From positions 1-16,689 of the forward strand of contig VAYJ01000034.1 in NCBI GenBank assembly GCA_005888465.1: 16,689 bases of DNA, in the 5' to 3' direction. The translations under genes and the position numbers were made by a program. Source of the stretch: Actinomycetota bacterium. Lineage in GTDB: Bacteria > Actinomycetota > UBA4738. Shown here in pieces: positions 7,056 through 14,796 of the stretch (the stretch's first letter is position 1; every line of letters starts with the position of its first letter). The notes under the pieces are model-generated. The model saw only the letters and a program-made list of their open reading frames with translations, made no database searches and was not told where the DNA came from.

Positions 7056-8050
7056 GCCGCGTCTTCGTCACGGGCGGCGCGGGATACGTGGGCGCGGTGC
7101 TGGTGCCAAGGCTTCTCGAGGCCGGGCACGACGTGACCGCGCTCGATCTGTTTCTCTTCGGCGACCATCTGCCCGCGGACTCCGACCGGCTCCGACGGAT
7201 CACCGGCGATATCCGCGACGAAGCCCTCCTGCGGCGCGCGCTTCCTGGGCACGAGACGGTCATCCATCTCGCCTGCATCTCCAACGATCCGAGCTTCGCG
7301 CTGGATCCCCGGCTGAGCCGCACCATCAACTTCGAGTGCTTCGAGCCCATGGTGACGGCGGCCCGGGAGGCCGGGGTGCGGCGCTTCATCTACGCCTCGA
7401 CCTCGAGCGTGTACGGCGTGAGCGACGCGGAGAACGTCACCGAAGAGCACCCCCTGGTGCCGCTCACCGACTACAACAAGTACAAGGGCCTGTGCGAGCC
7501 GCTGCTCTTCAAGCACCAAGCGCCCGGCTTCACGACGGTGACGATCCGGCCTGCCACCGTCTGCGGCTATTCGCCGCGGCTGCGGCTCGATCTGACCGTC
7601 AATATCCTGACCATGTCGGCCGTGGTGAACGGGAAGATTACGGTCTTCGGTGGGAGCCAGCGCCGGCCGAACATCCACATCGACGATGTGTGTGACCTCT
7701 ACGCCATGCTGCTCGAAGTACCCGATGGCCTCATCGCGGGCAAGACCTTCAATGCCGGCTACCAGAATCACACCGTGGCCGAGATCGCCGCCATCGTACG
7801 CGACGTCGTCAGCCGCGAAGTGGCGGGCCGCGAGGAGGTGGAGATCGTCACCACGCCGTCCGATGATCTGCGCTCGTATCACATCTCCTCGGAGAAGATC
7901 CGGCGGGAGCTCGGCTTCGTTCCCAAGCGCACCATCGAGGACGCCGTCCGCGATCTCTGCCGGGCCTTCGCCGCGGGCCGGGTGCCCGATCCCGTCTGCG
8001 CCATCGAGTACTACAACGTCAAGGCCATCCAGGCGGCGGGGTTGCGCTAG
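7052..8050 (+). CDS. Extended SDR NAD-dependent nucleotide-sugar epimerase/dehydratase (copy 1)
   Basis: 332 residues. The N-terminus has the extended-SDR cofactor motif TGGAGYVG (residues 7-14) and an acidic residue after beta-2 (ALDL), suggesting NAD(H). The catalytic set is present: YASTSSVYG carries the Ser, and YNKYK supplies Y141 and K145. RPATVCGYSPR and NIHIDDVCDLY are typical substrate-domain motifs. The residue before the catalytic Tyr region is not a clear dehydratase Asp-Glu pair, so 4-epimerase or keto-sugar reductase chemistry is as likely as 4,6-dehydration. It lies next to a second extended SDR with only 2 nt between, so the pair may act in consecutive steps on one nucleotide sugar. 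Substrate unknown. Confidence 0.82.
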   Translation: MSRVFVTGGAGYVGAVLVPRLLEAGHDVTALDLFLFGDHLPADSDRLRRITGDIRDEALLRRALPGHETVIHLACISNDPSFALDPRLSRTINFECFEPMVTAAREAGVRRFIYASTSSVYGVSDAENVTEEHPLVPLTDYNKYKGLCEPLLFKHQAPGFTTVTIRPATVCGYSPRLRLDLTVNILTMSAVVNGKITVFGGSQRRPNIHIDDVCDLYAMLLEVPDGLIAGKTFNAGYQNHTVAEIAAIVRDVVSREVAGREEVEIVTTPSDDLRSYHISSEKIRRELGFVPKRTIEDAVRDLCRAFAAGRVPDPVCAIEYYNVKAIQAAGLR

Positions 8051-8052
8051 GA

Positions 8053-9045
8053 GTGGCGCGTCCCCGGAGCGTGGTCACGGGTGGGGGCGGCTTCATCGGG
8101 AGCCACATGGTCGACCTTCTGCTCGAGGAAGGCCACGACGTGGTGGCGGTGGACGATTTCAGCACGGGCCGTCCCGGCAACCTCGCCCACCATCGCGGCT
8201 CCCCCCAGCTCAAGGTGGTCGCGGCAGACGTCTGCGACGGCGCGCGCATGGCCTCGGAGTTCGCGGGGGCGGGCTGGGTCTTCCACTTTGCGGCTCTCGC
8301 GGATATCGTGCCGTCGATCGAGCACCCCGAGCGCTACCTGCGCGCCAATGTCATGGGTACGCTGGGGGCGCTCGAGGCGGCGCGGGCGGCCGGCGTGGAG
8401 CGGTTCATCTACTCCGCCTCGTCGTCCTGCTATGGCATCTCCGATGTCTATCCGACGCCGGAGACGGCGCCCATTCGCACGGAATATCCGTACGCCCTCA
8501 GCAAGTATCTGGGAGAGACCATGGCGCTGCACTGGGGGCAGGTCTACCGCCTCCCCGTCGTGTCGCTCCGGTACTTCAATGCCTATGGTCCCCGCTCGCG
8601 CACGTCAGGCACCTACGGGGCGGTGTTCGGTGTCTTTCTTGCGCAGAAGCTCAATGGCCAGCCCTTCACGATCGTGGGCGACGGCACGCAGACCCGCGAC
8701 TTCGTCTTCGTCACCGACGTGGCGCGGGCCAATCTCCTCGCGGCACAATCGCGCTCGGCCGGCGAGGTGTTCAACGTGGGCGCGGGCGCGCCCCAGAGCG
8801 TCAACCGCCTGGTCGAGCTCCTGGGCGGGCCCGTCGTGCACGTTCCGAAGCGGCCAGGGGAGCCCGACCGCACGCATGCCGACATCTCGAAGATCCGACG
8901 CGCGCTGGGCTGGGAGCCTACGGTGAGCTTCGAGGAGGGCGTCAAGATCATGGTCGACCATATCGACGACTGGCGCGCGGCGCCGGTGTGGACGGTGGAC
9001 ACTATTGCCCAGGCCACGCGGGACTGGTTCAAGTACCTGGGCTAG
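8053..9045 (+). CDS. Extended SDR, UDP-glucose 4-epimerase-like (copy 2)
   Basis: 330 residues from the GTG at 8053, 2 nt after the previous TAG. The AGGAG at 8049-8053 is too close to act as a normal Shine-Dalgarno, so reinitiation after the upstream stop is likely. The cofactor motif VTGGGGFIGSHM is followed by VDDFSTGRPGNL, a classic GalE/WbpP-type stretch. Catalytic residues are in SASSSCYG and in YALSK (Y147, K151). RYFNAYGPRS and TRDFVFVTDVARANL are highly typical of the UDP-hexose 4-epimerase/UDP-GlcNAc 4-epimerase branch. It interconverts C4 stereochemistry through a 4-keto intermediate. It differs enough from the preceding SDR that the two are not a recent duplication. Exact sugar not determinable; a heptose or amino-hexose nucleotide would fit the neighbours. 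Confidence 0.85.
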   Translation: MARPRSVVTGGGGFIGSHMVDLLLEEGHDVVAVDDFSTGRPGNLAHHRGSPQLKVVAADVCDGARMASEFAGAGWVFHFAALADIVPSIEHPERYLRANVMGTLGALEAARAAGVERFIYSASSSCYGISDVYPTPETAPIRTEYPYALSKYLGETMALHWGQVYRLPVVSLRYFNAYGPRSRTSGTYGAVFGVFLAQKLNGQPFTIVGDGTQTRDFVFVTDVARANLLAAQSRSAGEVFNVGAGAPQSVNRLVELLGGPVVHVPKRPGEPDRTHADISKIRRALGWEPTVSFEEGVKIMVDHIDDWRAAPVWTVDTIAQATRDWFKYLG

Positions 9046-9055
9046 CCGGAGCATC

Positions 9056-10591
9056 ATGTACGAAAAGTTCGCTCACAAGATCAAGACCCGCGAGGAGCTG
9101 GCGGCCCTCCTCGGCCCTCGTCCTCGGAAGCGCACGGCCATCATGTGTCATGGCACCTTCGACATCGTCCATCCCGGTCACCTTCGCCATCTCATGTACG
9201 CCAAGGAGAAGGCGGACGTGCTTATCGCCAGCGTGACGGCGGATGCCCACATCACGAAGGGCGCCTACCGCCCGTACGTGCCGCAGGAGCTCCGCGCGGC
9301 CAACCTGGCCGCGCTCGAGTTCGTGGACTATGTCGTCATCGACCCCAACGAGACTCCGATCGAGAGCATCGGGATCGTCCAGCCCGACTTCTTCGCCAAG
9401 GGCTTCGAGTATCAGACGAGTCCGCTGCCGCCCAAGACGCAGGAGGAGGTCGGCGCGCTCGAGGCGTACGGCGGCGAAATGGTGTTCACGCCCGGCGACG
9501 TCGTCTACTCGTCGAGCACGATCATCACCCAGCACGAGCCCCGGCTCACCGTCGACAAGCTGATCACGCTGCTGCAGTCCGAGGGCGTCAGCTTCGATCA
9601 GCTGCGGGCGACCCTGCACGATCTCGGCCGCGTCCGCGCGCACGTCGTGGGCGACACCATCGTTGACCGCTACTCGTACTGCTCGCTCCTCGGCCAGAGC
9701 GCCAAGTCCCCGAGCTTCAGCCTCAGGTTCGAGCACGCCGACACCTTCGTGGGCGGCGCCGCCGTGGTGGCCAAGCACGTCCGCAGCGTTGGAGCCCAGG
9801 TGTCGTTCACGACCATCCTGGGCGACGACGAGCTGCGGGCCTTCGTGGTCGACGACTTGGCCGCCACCGGGGTGGCGACGCGGGCTCTCGTCGACGCCAG
9901 CCGGCCCACCACCCTCAAGGAGCGGTTCATCGCCGATCATCATCGGATGCTCCAGGTCGACCGGGTCGACAACCGCATCGTGTCCGACCGGCTGCGCCGC
10001 GAGATCGTCGACGCCATTCAGGGAGACCCGGCGGATGTCGTCATCTTCAGCGACTTCCGGCACGGGATCTTCCATCGCTCGACGATCGAGCAATACGCGG
10101 CGGCGGTGCGACCGGGCGTGCTCCGCGCGGCCGACAGTCAGGTGTCGAACCGCTGGGGCAATATCCTGGATTTTCAGGGCTTCGATCTCGTCACGCCGAA
10201 CGAGCGCGAGGCGCGCTTCGGCCTCGGAGACCAGGACTCGGGCGTGCGCCCGATGGCGCAGACTCTCTTCCAGCGCGCAGGCTGCCGCTACCTGATCTTG
10301 AAGCTCGGCGAGCGCGGCATCCTGACCTATCGCAGCCCGGGCCGGATGCCCCGCGAGTTCTTCGTCGTGGACAGCTTCGTCGGTAATCTCGTCGACCCCA
10401 TCGGCGCCGGCGACGCGCTGCTGGCCATGGCGACCCTGGCCCTGGCGCAGTCGGGCAGCATCGTCATCGCCAGCATCCTCGGGAGCCTCGCCGCCGCCGT
10501 GGCGTGTGAGCGTCCGGGCAATGTGCCGGTCGTCATTGCCGAGGTCGAGGACAAGCTCGACGCCCTCAAGCGGGCCGCGGCGGGGGCCTGA
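9056..10591 (+). CDS. Bifunctional sugar-phosphate cytidylyltransferase / PfkB kinase, HldE-like with reversed domain order
   Basis: 511 residues from ATG 9056, with GGAG four bases upstream. Residues about 25-170 form an HxGH nucleotidyltransferase: GTFDIVHPGHLRHL with H39 and H42, and the closing YSSSTII motif. Residues about 195-511 form a PfkB/ribokinase fold: VVGDTIVDRYSY, GGAA at 233-236, TLKERFIADHHRMLQVDRVD, SDFRHGIF, TPNEREARFG, and DPIGAGDA with catalytic D453. Together these match HldE, which phosphorylates heptose 7-phosphate at C1 and later activates heptose 1-phosphate to the nucleotide. HldE/RfaE proteins normally have kinase first and nucleotidyltransferase second; here the order is swapped. 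The DPK found after the central strand of HldE kinases is ADSQ here. GmhA-, GmhB- and transaldolase-like genes downstream support a heptose role; ADP versus CDP is not resolved. Confidence 0.82.
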   Translation: MYEKFAHKIKTREELAALLGPRPRKRTAIMCHGTFDIVHPGHLRHLMYAKEKADVLIASVTADAHITKGAYRPYVPQELRAANLAALEFVDYVVIDPNETPIESIGIVQPDFFAKGFEYQTSPLPPKTQEEVGALEAYGGEMVFTPGDVVYSSSTIITQHEPRLTVDKLITLLQSEGVSFDQLRATLHDLGRVRAHVVGDTIVDRYSYCSLLGQSAKSPSFSLRFEHADTFVGGAAVVAKHVRSVGAQVSFTTILGDDELRAFVVDDLAATGVATRALVDASRPTTLKERFIADHHRMLQVDRVDNRIVSDRLRREIVDAIQGDPADVVIFSDFRHGIFHRSTIEQYAAAVRPGVLRAADSQVSNRWGNILDFQGFDLVTPNEREARFGLGDQDSGVRPMAQTLFQRAGCRYLILKLGERGILTYRSPGRMPREFFVVDSFVGNLVDPIGAGDALLAMATLALAQSGSIVIASILGSLAAAVACERPGNVPVVIAEVEDKLDALKRAAAGA

Positions 10592-10598
10592 GCCGACG

Positions 10599-11525
10599 GT
10601 GGGCGTTCTCCGCTATCTCGTCGTCGGCCTCGGCAATATCGGCACGCGCCGCGCGCGACTTCTGGGGACGCGCTGCGCCGCCACGGTGGATCCGATGGCG
10701 CCCGGGACCACCGTGCGGGCGGTGGACGAGGTCGACCCCCACGCGTACGACGCGGTGATCGTGGCCACCCCGAATCCGACCAAGCTCGACTATGTCGGCC
10801 GCTTCCTCGCGGAAGGCAAGCCGGTCCTGGTGGAAAAGCCGCTCCTCTTCTCGAGCCGCGACCAGGCCGAGGCGCTCGCCGCCCGCGCGCGCCGCGGCGC
10901 CGTCTGGTATACGTCGTACAATCACCGCTTCGAGCCCGCGATCGTGCGGCTCAAGCAGCTGCTCGACGCGGGCGCCGTCGGCAAGCTCGACCGCGTGCGC
11001 ATGCTCTACGGCAATGGCACGGTGCGCGAATGGCTCGGTACCTGGCGCGAATCCGGCGGCGGGGTCCTGGAGGACCTCGGCTGCCATCTCCTCGACCTCT
11101 GCGGCTATCTCCTGGGCCACGAGCGCGAGCGCTACGCGCTCCTGGACCTGCGGCCGGTCGAGTCGAGCACCTTCGACTACGGGCTCTTCGCTTCCGCCGA
11201 TCGCCGGGTGATCCTCGAGGTCGGCAATGTCTTCTGGAAGAACACGTTTCGCGTCGAGGTGTTCGGGAGCGCGGGCTCGCTGCATCTGGATGGCCTGGGC
11301 AAGTGGGGCGGGGCCACCCTGCTGCGTCGGACGCGGGTGCTGCCGAGCGGTGTTCCGGAGGAGCAGCGCGAGGAGCAGCCGGCGGGCGACGTCACCTGGG
11401 AGGCGGACCTCGACGAGTTCGAGCGGCGCGCGCGAGCGGGAGAAGGCTCGCTCGAGAACGACTGGCGCATCGCCGAGGCGATCCACTCCCTCCTGGCTCA
11501 GGCCTCGGTGAAGAGCGGGCCGTGA
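10599..11525 (+). CDS. Gfo/Idh/MocA family NAD(P)-dependent sugar oxidoreductase
   Basis: 308 residues from the GTG at 10599, 7 nt after the preceding stop. The Rossmann motif VVGLGNIGTRR opens the protein, VATPN follows near residue 51, and VEKP with K80 is the conserved EKP motif binding nicotinamide and substrate. YNHRFEPAIVRLK and GGGVLEDLGCHLLDL with H163 match the family's catalytic region. The family oxidises or reduces ring hydroxyl/keto groups, often at C3 of nucleotide sugars; WlbA/WbpB, which act just before a DegT aminotransferase, are the closest functional analogy. Here it stands directly before a dehydrogenase-like gene, as WbpB stands with WbpA. It is slightly short for the family (usually 320-360). 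Its TGA overlaps the next GTG. Substrate is unknown. Confidence 0.85.
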   Translation: MGVLRYLVVGLGNIGTRRARLLGTRCAATVDPMAPGTTVRAVDEVDPHAYDAVIVATPNPTKLDYVGRFLAEGKPVLVEKPLLFSSRDQAEALAARARRGAVWYTSYNHRFEPAIVRLKQLLDAGAVGKLDRVRMLYGNGTVREWLGTWRESGGGVLEDLGCHLLDLCGYLLGHERERYALLDLRPVESSTFDYGLFASADRRVILEVGNVFWKNTFRVEVFGSAGSLHLDGLGKWGGATLLRRTRVLPSGVPEEQREEQPAGDVTWEADLDEFERRARAGEGSLENDWRIAEAIHSLLAQASVKSGP

Positions 11526-12820
11526 CCGAGCGGATCGGCGTCATCGGTCTTTCTCACCTCGGCCTCGTGACGAGCGCCTGTCTTTCCTCCATGGGCTTCG
11601 AGGTGACGGCGGTCGGCGACCCCGCGCGGGCCGCATCGCTCGCGAGCGGGACGCTGCCCGTCGATGAACCCGGTCTCCCGGATCTTCTGGCTCGCACGCC
11701 ACCCACGTTCAGCGGTGATTTCGGCGCTCTCGAGGGAGCGGAGACGATCATTGTCGCGCTGGACACCGTCACCGACGACGAGAACCGGGCCGACCTGTCG
11801 GAGCTCGAGCGCCATGTCGATCAGGCCCTGCCGTGGCTGCCCGCCGAGGGGGTGGTCGCGCTCATGAGCCAGGTACCCGTGGGCTATACACGGGCGCTCG
11901 CCAGACGTCTCCGCGAGAAGCGGCCCGATCTGCGGTCGCGCCTCTACTACTGGGTCGAGACGCTCGTCATCGGCGAGGCCGTCGCACGCTATCTCTCGCC
12001 CGAGCGCATCATTTTGGGCGGGTCCGATTGGCTGGGCGGGCCCGAGGCCGGCCATACGCCCGAGCCCACGCTCGACGCCCTCGTGGCCCGCTTCGGTTGC
12101 CCCGTGATCCGCATGAACTACGAGAGCGCGGAGCTCTGCAAGGCGGCCATCAACCTCTACCTCGCCGCCTCCGTCACCTATGCCAATGCCCTGGCGGATC
12201 TCTGCGAGGTGACAGGGGCGAGCATGGCGGCCATGCTGCCTGCGCTCCGGAGCGACCGGCGAATCGGTCCCCACGCCTATATCCGTCCGGGACTGGGGCT
12301 GGCGGGCGGCAATCTCGAGCGTGACCTCGTTCAACTGCGCGAGCTGGCGATGAGCCATGGCACCGACGCAGGGCTTCCGGCCCTGATCCTCGAGCGGAGC
12401 GCCGCGCGCTACGCGTGGCTCAGGCGGGCCGTCGATCGCCACGTCCTGCGCGACGGCGCGCGGCCGCGCGTCGCCCTGTGGGGGCTCGCGTACAAGAAGA
12501 ATAGCCGGTCGACCAAGAACGCGATCAGCCTGAGGCTCCTGCGGGATCTGGCCGGCCGCGCCGTCGTCACCGCATATGACCCGCAGGTGACGCTTCCACC
12601 CACCGCGGACGTCCGGATGGCGTCGAGCGCCCTTCAGGCGACCGAGGGCGCCGATGCCCTCGTCATTCTCACCGACTGGGATGAGTTCGCCACGGTGGAT
12701 CCGTCCGCTCTCAAGGAAAGGCTGCGATCACCCGTGGTGGTGGACGCGGCCGGAGTGCTGGACGGCGCACGCTGCCGACGGGTGGGTCTCACGCGAGTAA
12801 CCATCGGCGAGTCGCCATGA
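11522..12820 (+). CDS. UDP-glucose/GDP-mannose dehydrogenase family protein lacking the catalytic cysteine
   Basis: 432 residues, the normal length for the family, starting at GTG 11522 in a GTGA overlap. All three domains are recognisable: an N-terminal Rossmann domain (VIGLSHLGLVTSACLSSMGFEV; later SQVPVGYT), the central domain NYESAELCKAAINLYLA with conserved K207, and the C-terminal UDP-binding domain (LWGLAYKKNSRSTKNAIS). The active-site loop that reads GFGGSCFPKD in UGDH reads GLGLAGGNLERD here, placing N264 where the catalytic Cys should be. That Cys forms the thiohemiacetal/thioester needed for the second oxidation to the acid. The protein might therefore stop at an aldehyde, catalyse a different redox step, or be a binding/regulatory homologue. 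The gene is intact, arguing against simple decay. Role unresolved. Confidence 0.82.
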   Translation: MTERIGVIGLSHLGLVTSACLSSMGFEVTAVGDPARAASLASGTLPVDEPGLPDLLARTPPTFSGDFGALEGAETIIVALDTVTDDENRADLSELERHVDQALPWLPAEGVVALMSQVPVGYTRALARRLREKRPDLRSRLYYWVETLVIGEAVARYLSPERIILGGSDWLGGPEAGHTPEPTLDALVARFGCPVIRMNYESAELCKAAINLYLAASVTYANALADLCEVTGASMAAMLPALRSDRRIGPHAYIRPGLGLAGGNLERDLVQLRELAMSHGTDAGLPALILERSAARYAWLRRAVDRHVLRDGARPRVALWGLAYKKNSRSTKNAISLRLLRDLAGRAVVTAYDPQVTLPPTADVRMASSALQATEGADALVILTDWDEFATVDPSALKERLRSPVVVDAAGVLDGARCRRVGLTRVTIGESP

Positions 12821-13652
12821 GCCCCGCCATGAACCCCACGACGGGCCGCCGGATCCTCATCGCGGGGGCCAGCGCCGGAATCGGCGCGGCTCTGGTGCGG
12901 GCGCTTGCCGCGCGTGGAGACACGGTCTTCGCCTGCGCGCGACGCGTCGACGCGCTCCGCGCCGTCACGCAGGGCGACACATTGGCGCGCTCCCGCGCCT
13001 GCGATGTCGGCGATGAGAGCCAGGTGCGCGCGCTGGTAGGGTGGGTGGCTGCCGAGGTGCCGGCGGACCCGTGGAGAAGACGGACAGCGACGCCTGGTGG
13101 TCCACCCTGCGGGACAATGTCTTCGGCGCCTATCTCCTGATCAAGCACGCCCTCCCGCTTCTCGAGCGAGGCGATCGCTCGCGCATCATCACCTTCTCGG
13201 GGGGCGGCGCATTCGGCACGTTTCCGCGCTACAGCGCGTATGCTACCTCCAAGGCCGCCCTCGTGCGCCTGACGGAATGCCTGGCCGAAGAGCTCAAGGG
13301 CCGGGGCATAGCGGTCAATGCGGTCGCGCCCGGCATGGTCGCCACCGAGATCCATGAGGCGACGCTGCGCGCCGGACCTGACCAGGCTGGGCGCGAGCAT
13401 TTCGAGCGCACCGAGGCAGCCATGGCTCAGGGAGGCGTGCCCATGGAGGTGCCGGTGGCGTGCGTCGAGTTCCTGCTCTCGCCCGAGGCCGACGGGCTGA
13501 CGGGCAAGACCATCGCGGCGGGCTTCGATCCGTGGCGGAGCGAGCGTTTCCGCGCGCATCTCGACGAGATCACCCGCTCGGAGGTCTATACCATGCGGCG
13601 AATCAATCCCGTCCATCTGCCGGACGGGAGCCTGAAGGAGCGGCTCTCGTGA
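12817..13652 (+). pseudogene. Classical SDR oxidoreductase gene interrupted by a small deletion/frameshift
   Basis: The N-terminal part, from ATG 12817, carries the cofactor motif AGASAGIGAALVRALAARG and runs to about 13065 (WVAAEVPA). The C-terminal part continues from about 13065 in another frame (GPVEKTDSDAWW) to the TGA at 13650-13652. It retains the catalytic Ser (FSGGG, codon 13197), Tyr (codon 13239) and Lys (codon 13251) in YATSK, and the GMVATEIH segment. Between the two, the strand normally reading LDVLVNNAG is absent, and the frame shift implies a loss of 3n+1 bases, about 37-46. Such SDRs reduce or oxidise keto-sugars or acyl groups. The rest is well conserved and both gene ends keep perfect 4-nt overlaps, so the lesion is either recent or an assembly error. 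A GTG at 13041 could start only an N-terminally truncated protein with no cofactor motif. Confidence 0.75.
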
Positions 13653-14266
13653 AGAACGGTGCGTATATCGATCGGTTCCTCCAGGGTGTGGAGGAGATCG
13701 CCCGGAAGGTCTCCCGCGAGGACATCGACCGGGCGATCGAGACCCTGTACCAGGCATGGAAGGACGGGCGAACGGTCTTCACGGCGGGCAATGGCGGCTC
13801 TGCGGGCACGGCCACGCATCTGGCCGCCGATCTCAACAAGATGACGGCCATTCCCGGACAGCCACGGCTGCGCGCCATGAGTCTCGTCGACAATATCCCG
13901 CTCGTGAGCGCGCTCGTGAACGACGATGGCTGGGACAATGTCTACACGGAGCAGCTCGCGACCTTTTATCGGCCGGGGGACGTGCTGGTCACCATCAGCG
14001 TCCATGGCGGCACCGGTCGCGACAAGGCCGGCGCATGGTCCCAGAACCTCATGAAGGCCATCGCGTACGTGAAGGAGCGCGGCGGCACCACCATAGGACT
14101 TGCCGGCTTCGACGGGGGCGCCATGCGCGAGGTGTGCGACGTCTGCGTCGTGGTGCCGTACGATACGACCCCTCACGTGGAGGGTTTCCACGTCGTGCTG
14201 CATCACCTGATCGCGTTCTGCCTGGCCGAGCGCATCGCCGGCGGCGCCGGCCTCTCGCGGCAATGA
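13649..14266 (+). CDS. SIS-domain phosphosugar isomerase, GmhA-like (sedoheptulose 7-phosphate isomerase)
   Basis: 205 residues from GTG 13649 (GTGA overlap), close to GmhA's 190-200. The SIS fold is shown by FTAGNGGSAGTATHLAADL and GDVLVTISVHGGTG. GmhA converts sedoheptulose 7-phosphate to D-glycero-D-manno-heptose 7-phosphate in the cytoplasm, the first committed heptose step. By position, the family's metal ligands (His, Glu, Gln, His) appear as H57, D61, E178 and H186: conservative but unusual substitutions. The phosphate loop after ISVHGGTG has a few extra residues (RDKAGAW) compared with ISTSGNS-type GmhA. It may therefore make a different epimer or act on another ketose phosphate. The following GmhB-like gene and the transaldolase support a heptose assignment. 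The gene ends in an ATGA overlap. Confidence 0.78.
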   Translation: MKNGAYIDRFLQGVEEIARKVSREDIDRAIETLYQAWKDGRTVFTAGNGGSAGTATHLAADLNKMTAIPGQPRLRAMSLVDNIPLVSALVNDDGWDNVYTEQLATFYRPGDVLVTISVHGGTGRDKAGAWSQNLMKAIAYVKERGGTTIGLAGFDGGAMREVCDVCVVVPYDTTPHVEGFHVVLHHLIAFCLAERIAGGAGLSRQ

Positions 14267-14796
14267 AGCGCGCCGTGTTTCTCGACCGCGACGGCGTGCT
14301 CAATCCCATGGTCGAGCGCGGGGGCCACTGGGGAGCGCCGCTCGGGCTCGAGACCTTCGAAGTCTATCCGTGGGCGGCCGACAGCGTGGGCCGTCTGCGC
14401 GCGATCGGCCTCCTCTCGCTCGTGGTCACGAACCAGCCCGAGCTGGCGACGGGTGAGCTGTCGGTGCCCATCCTCGAGGCCATGCACGAGCGACTGCGTC
14501 GCGAGACCGGCGTGGACGCGGTCTACGTCTGTCCCCATCGGGATGCGGATCGCTGCAGCTGCCGCAAGCCGAAGCCGGGGCTCCTCCTGCAGGCCGCGCG
14601 CGAGTGGGGAGTGGACGTCGCGCGCTCCTTCATGGTAGGGGACCGGTATCGGGACGTGGACGCCGGACGAGCGGCGGGGTGCGTGACCATCCTGGTGGCC
14701 GGGCCCGAGGAAGGTCCGGCGCGGCCGGACCATCGCGCGGCCGACCTGCGCGAGGCCGTCGCGACCATCCTGACGCTCACGAGAGGAGAGTCATGA
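14263..14796 (+). CDS. gmhB: HAD-family heptose bisphosphate phosphatase, GmhB-like
   Basis: 177 residues, matching GmhB (about 180-190). HAD motif I is FLDRDGVLN with nucleophile D8 and acid/base D10. Motif II lies in VVTNQPELATG, motif III includes K102 or K104, and motif IV is GDRYRDVDAG. The zinc-binding Cys/His set typical of GmhB is complete: C90, H92, C98 and C100 in CPHRDADRCSC, followed by RKPKPG. GmhB removes the 7-phosphate from heptose 1,7-bisphosphate, between the kinase and nucleotidyltransferase activities found in the fusion protein at 9056-10591. Histidinol-phosphate phosphatase (HisB-N) shares these motifs, but no histidine genes are nearby. The strong RBS for the next gene (GAGAGGAGAG, 14781-14790) lies in its last codons. 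Confidence 0.85.
   Translation: MKRAVFLDRDGVLNPMVERGGHWGAPLGLETFEVYPWAADSVGRLRAIGLLSLVVTNQPELATGELSVPILEAMHERLRRETGVDAVYVCPHRDADRCSCRKPKPGLLLQAAREWGVDVARSFMVGDRYRDVDAGRAAGCVTILVAGPEEGPARPDHRAADLREAVATILTLTRGES

Noticed and set aside
13041..13652. Intact gene starting at GTG 13041
   Set aside because: The product would lack the SDR cofactor-binding half, and its first residues (GGCRGAG) match nothing; it is better read as the 3' part of a broken gene.
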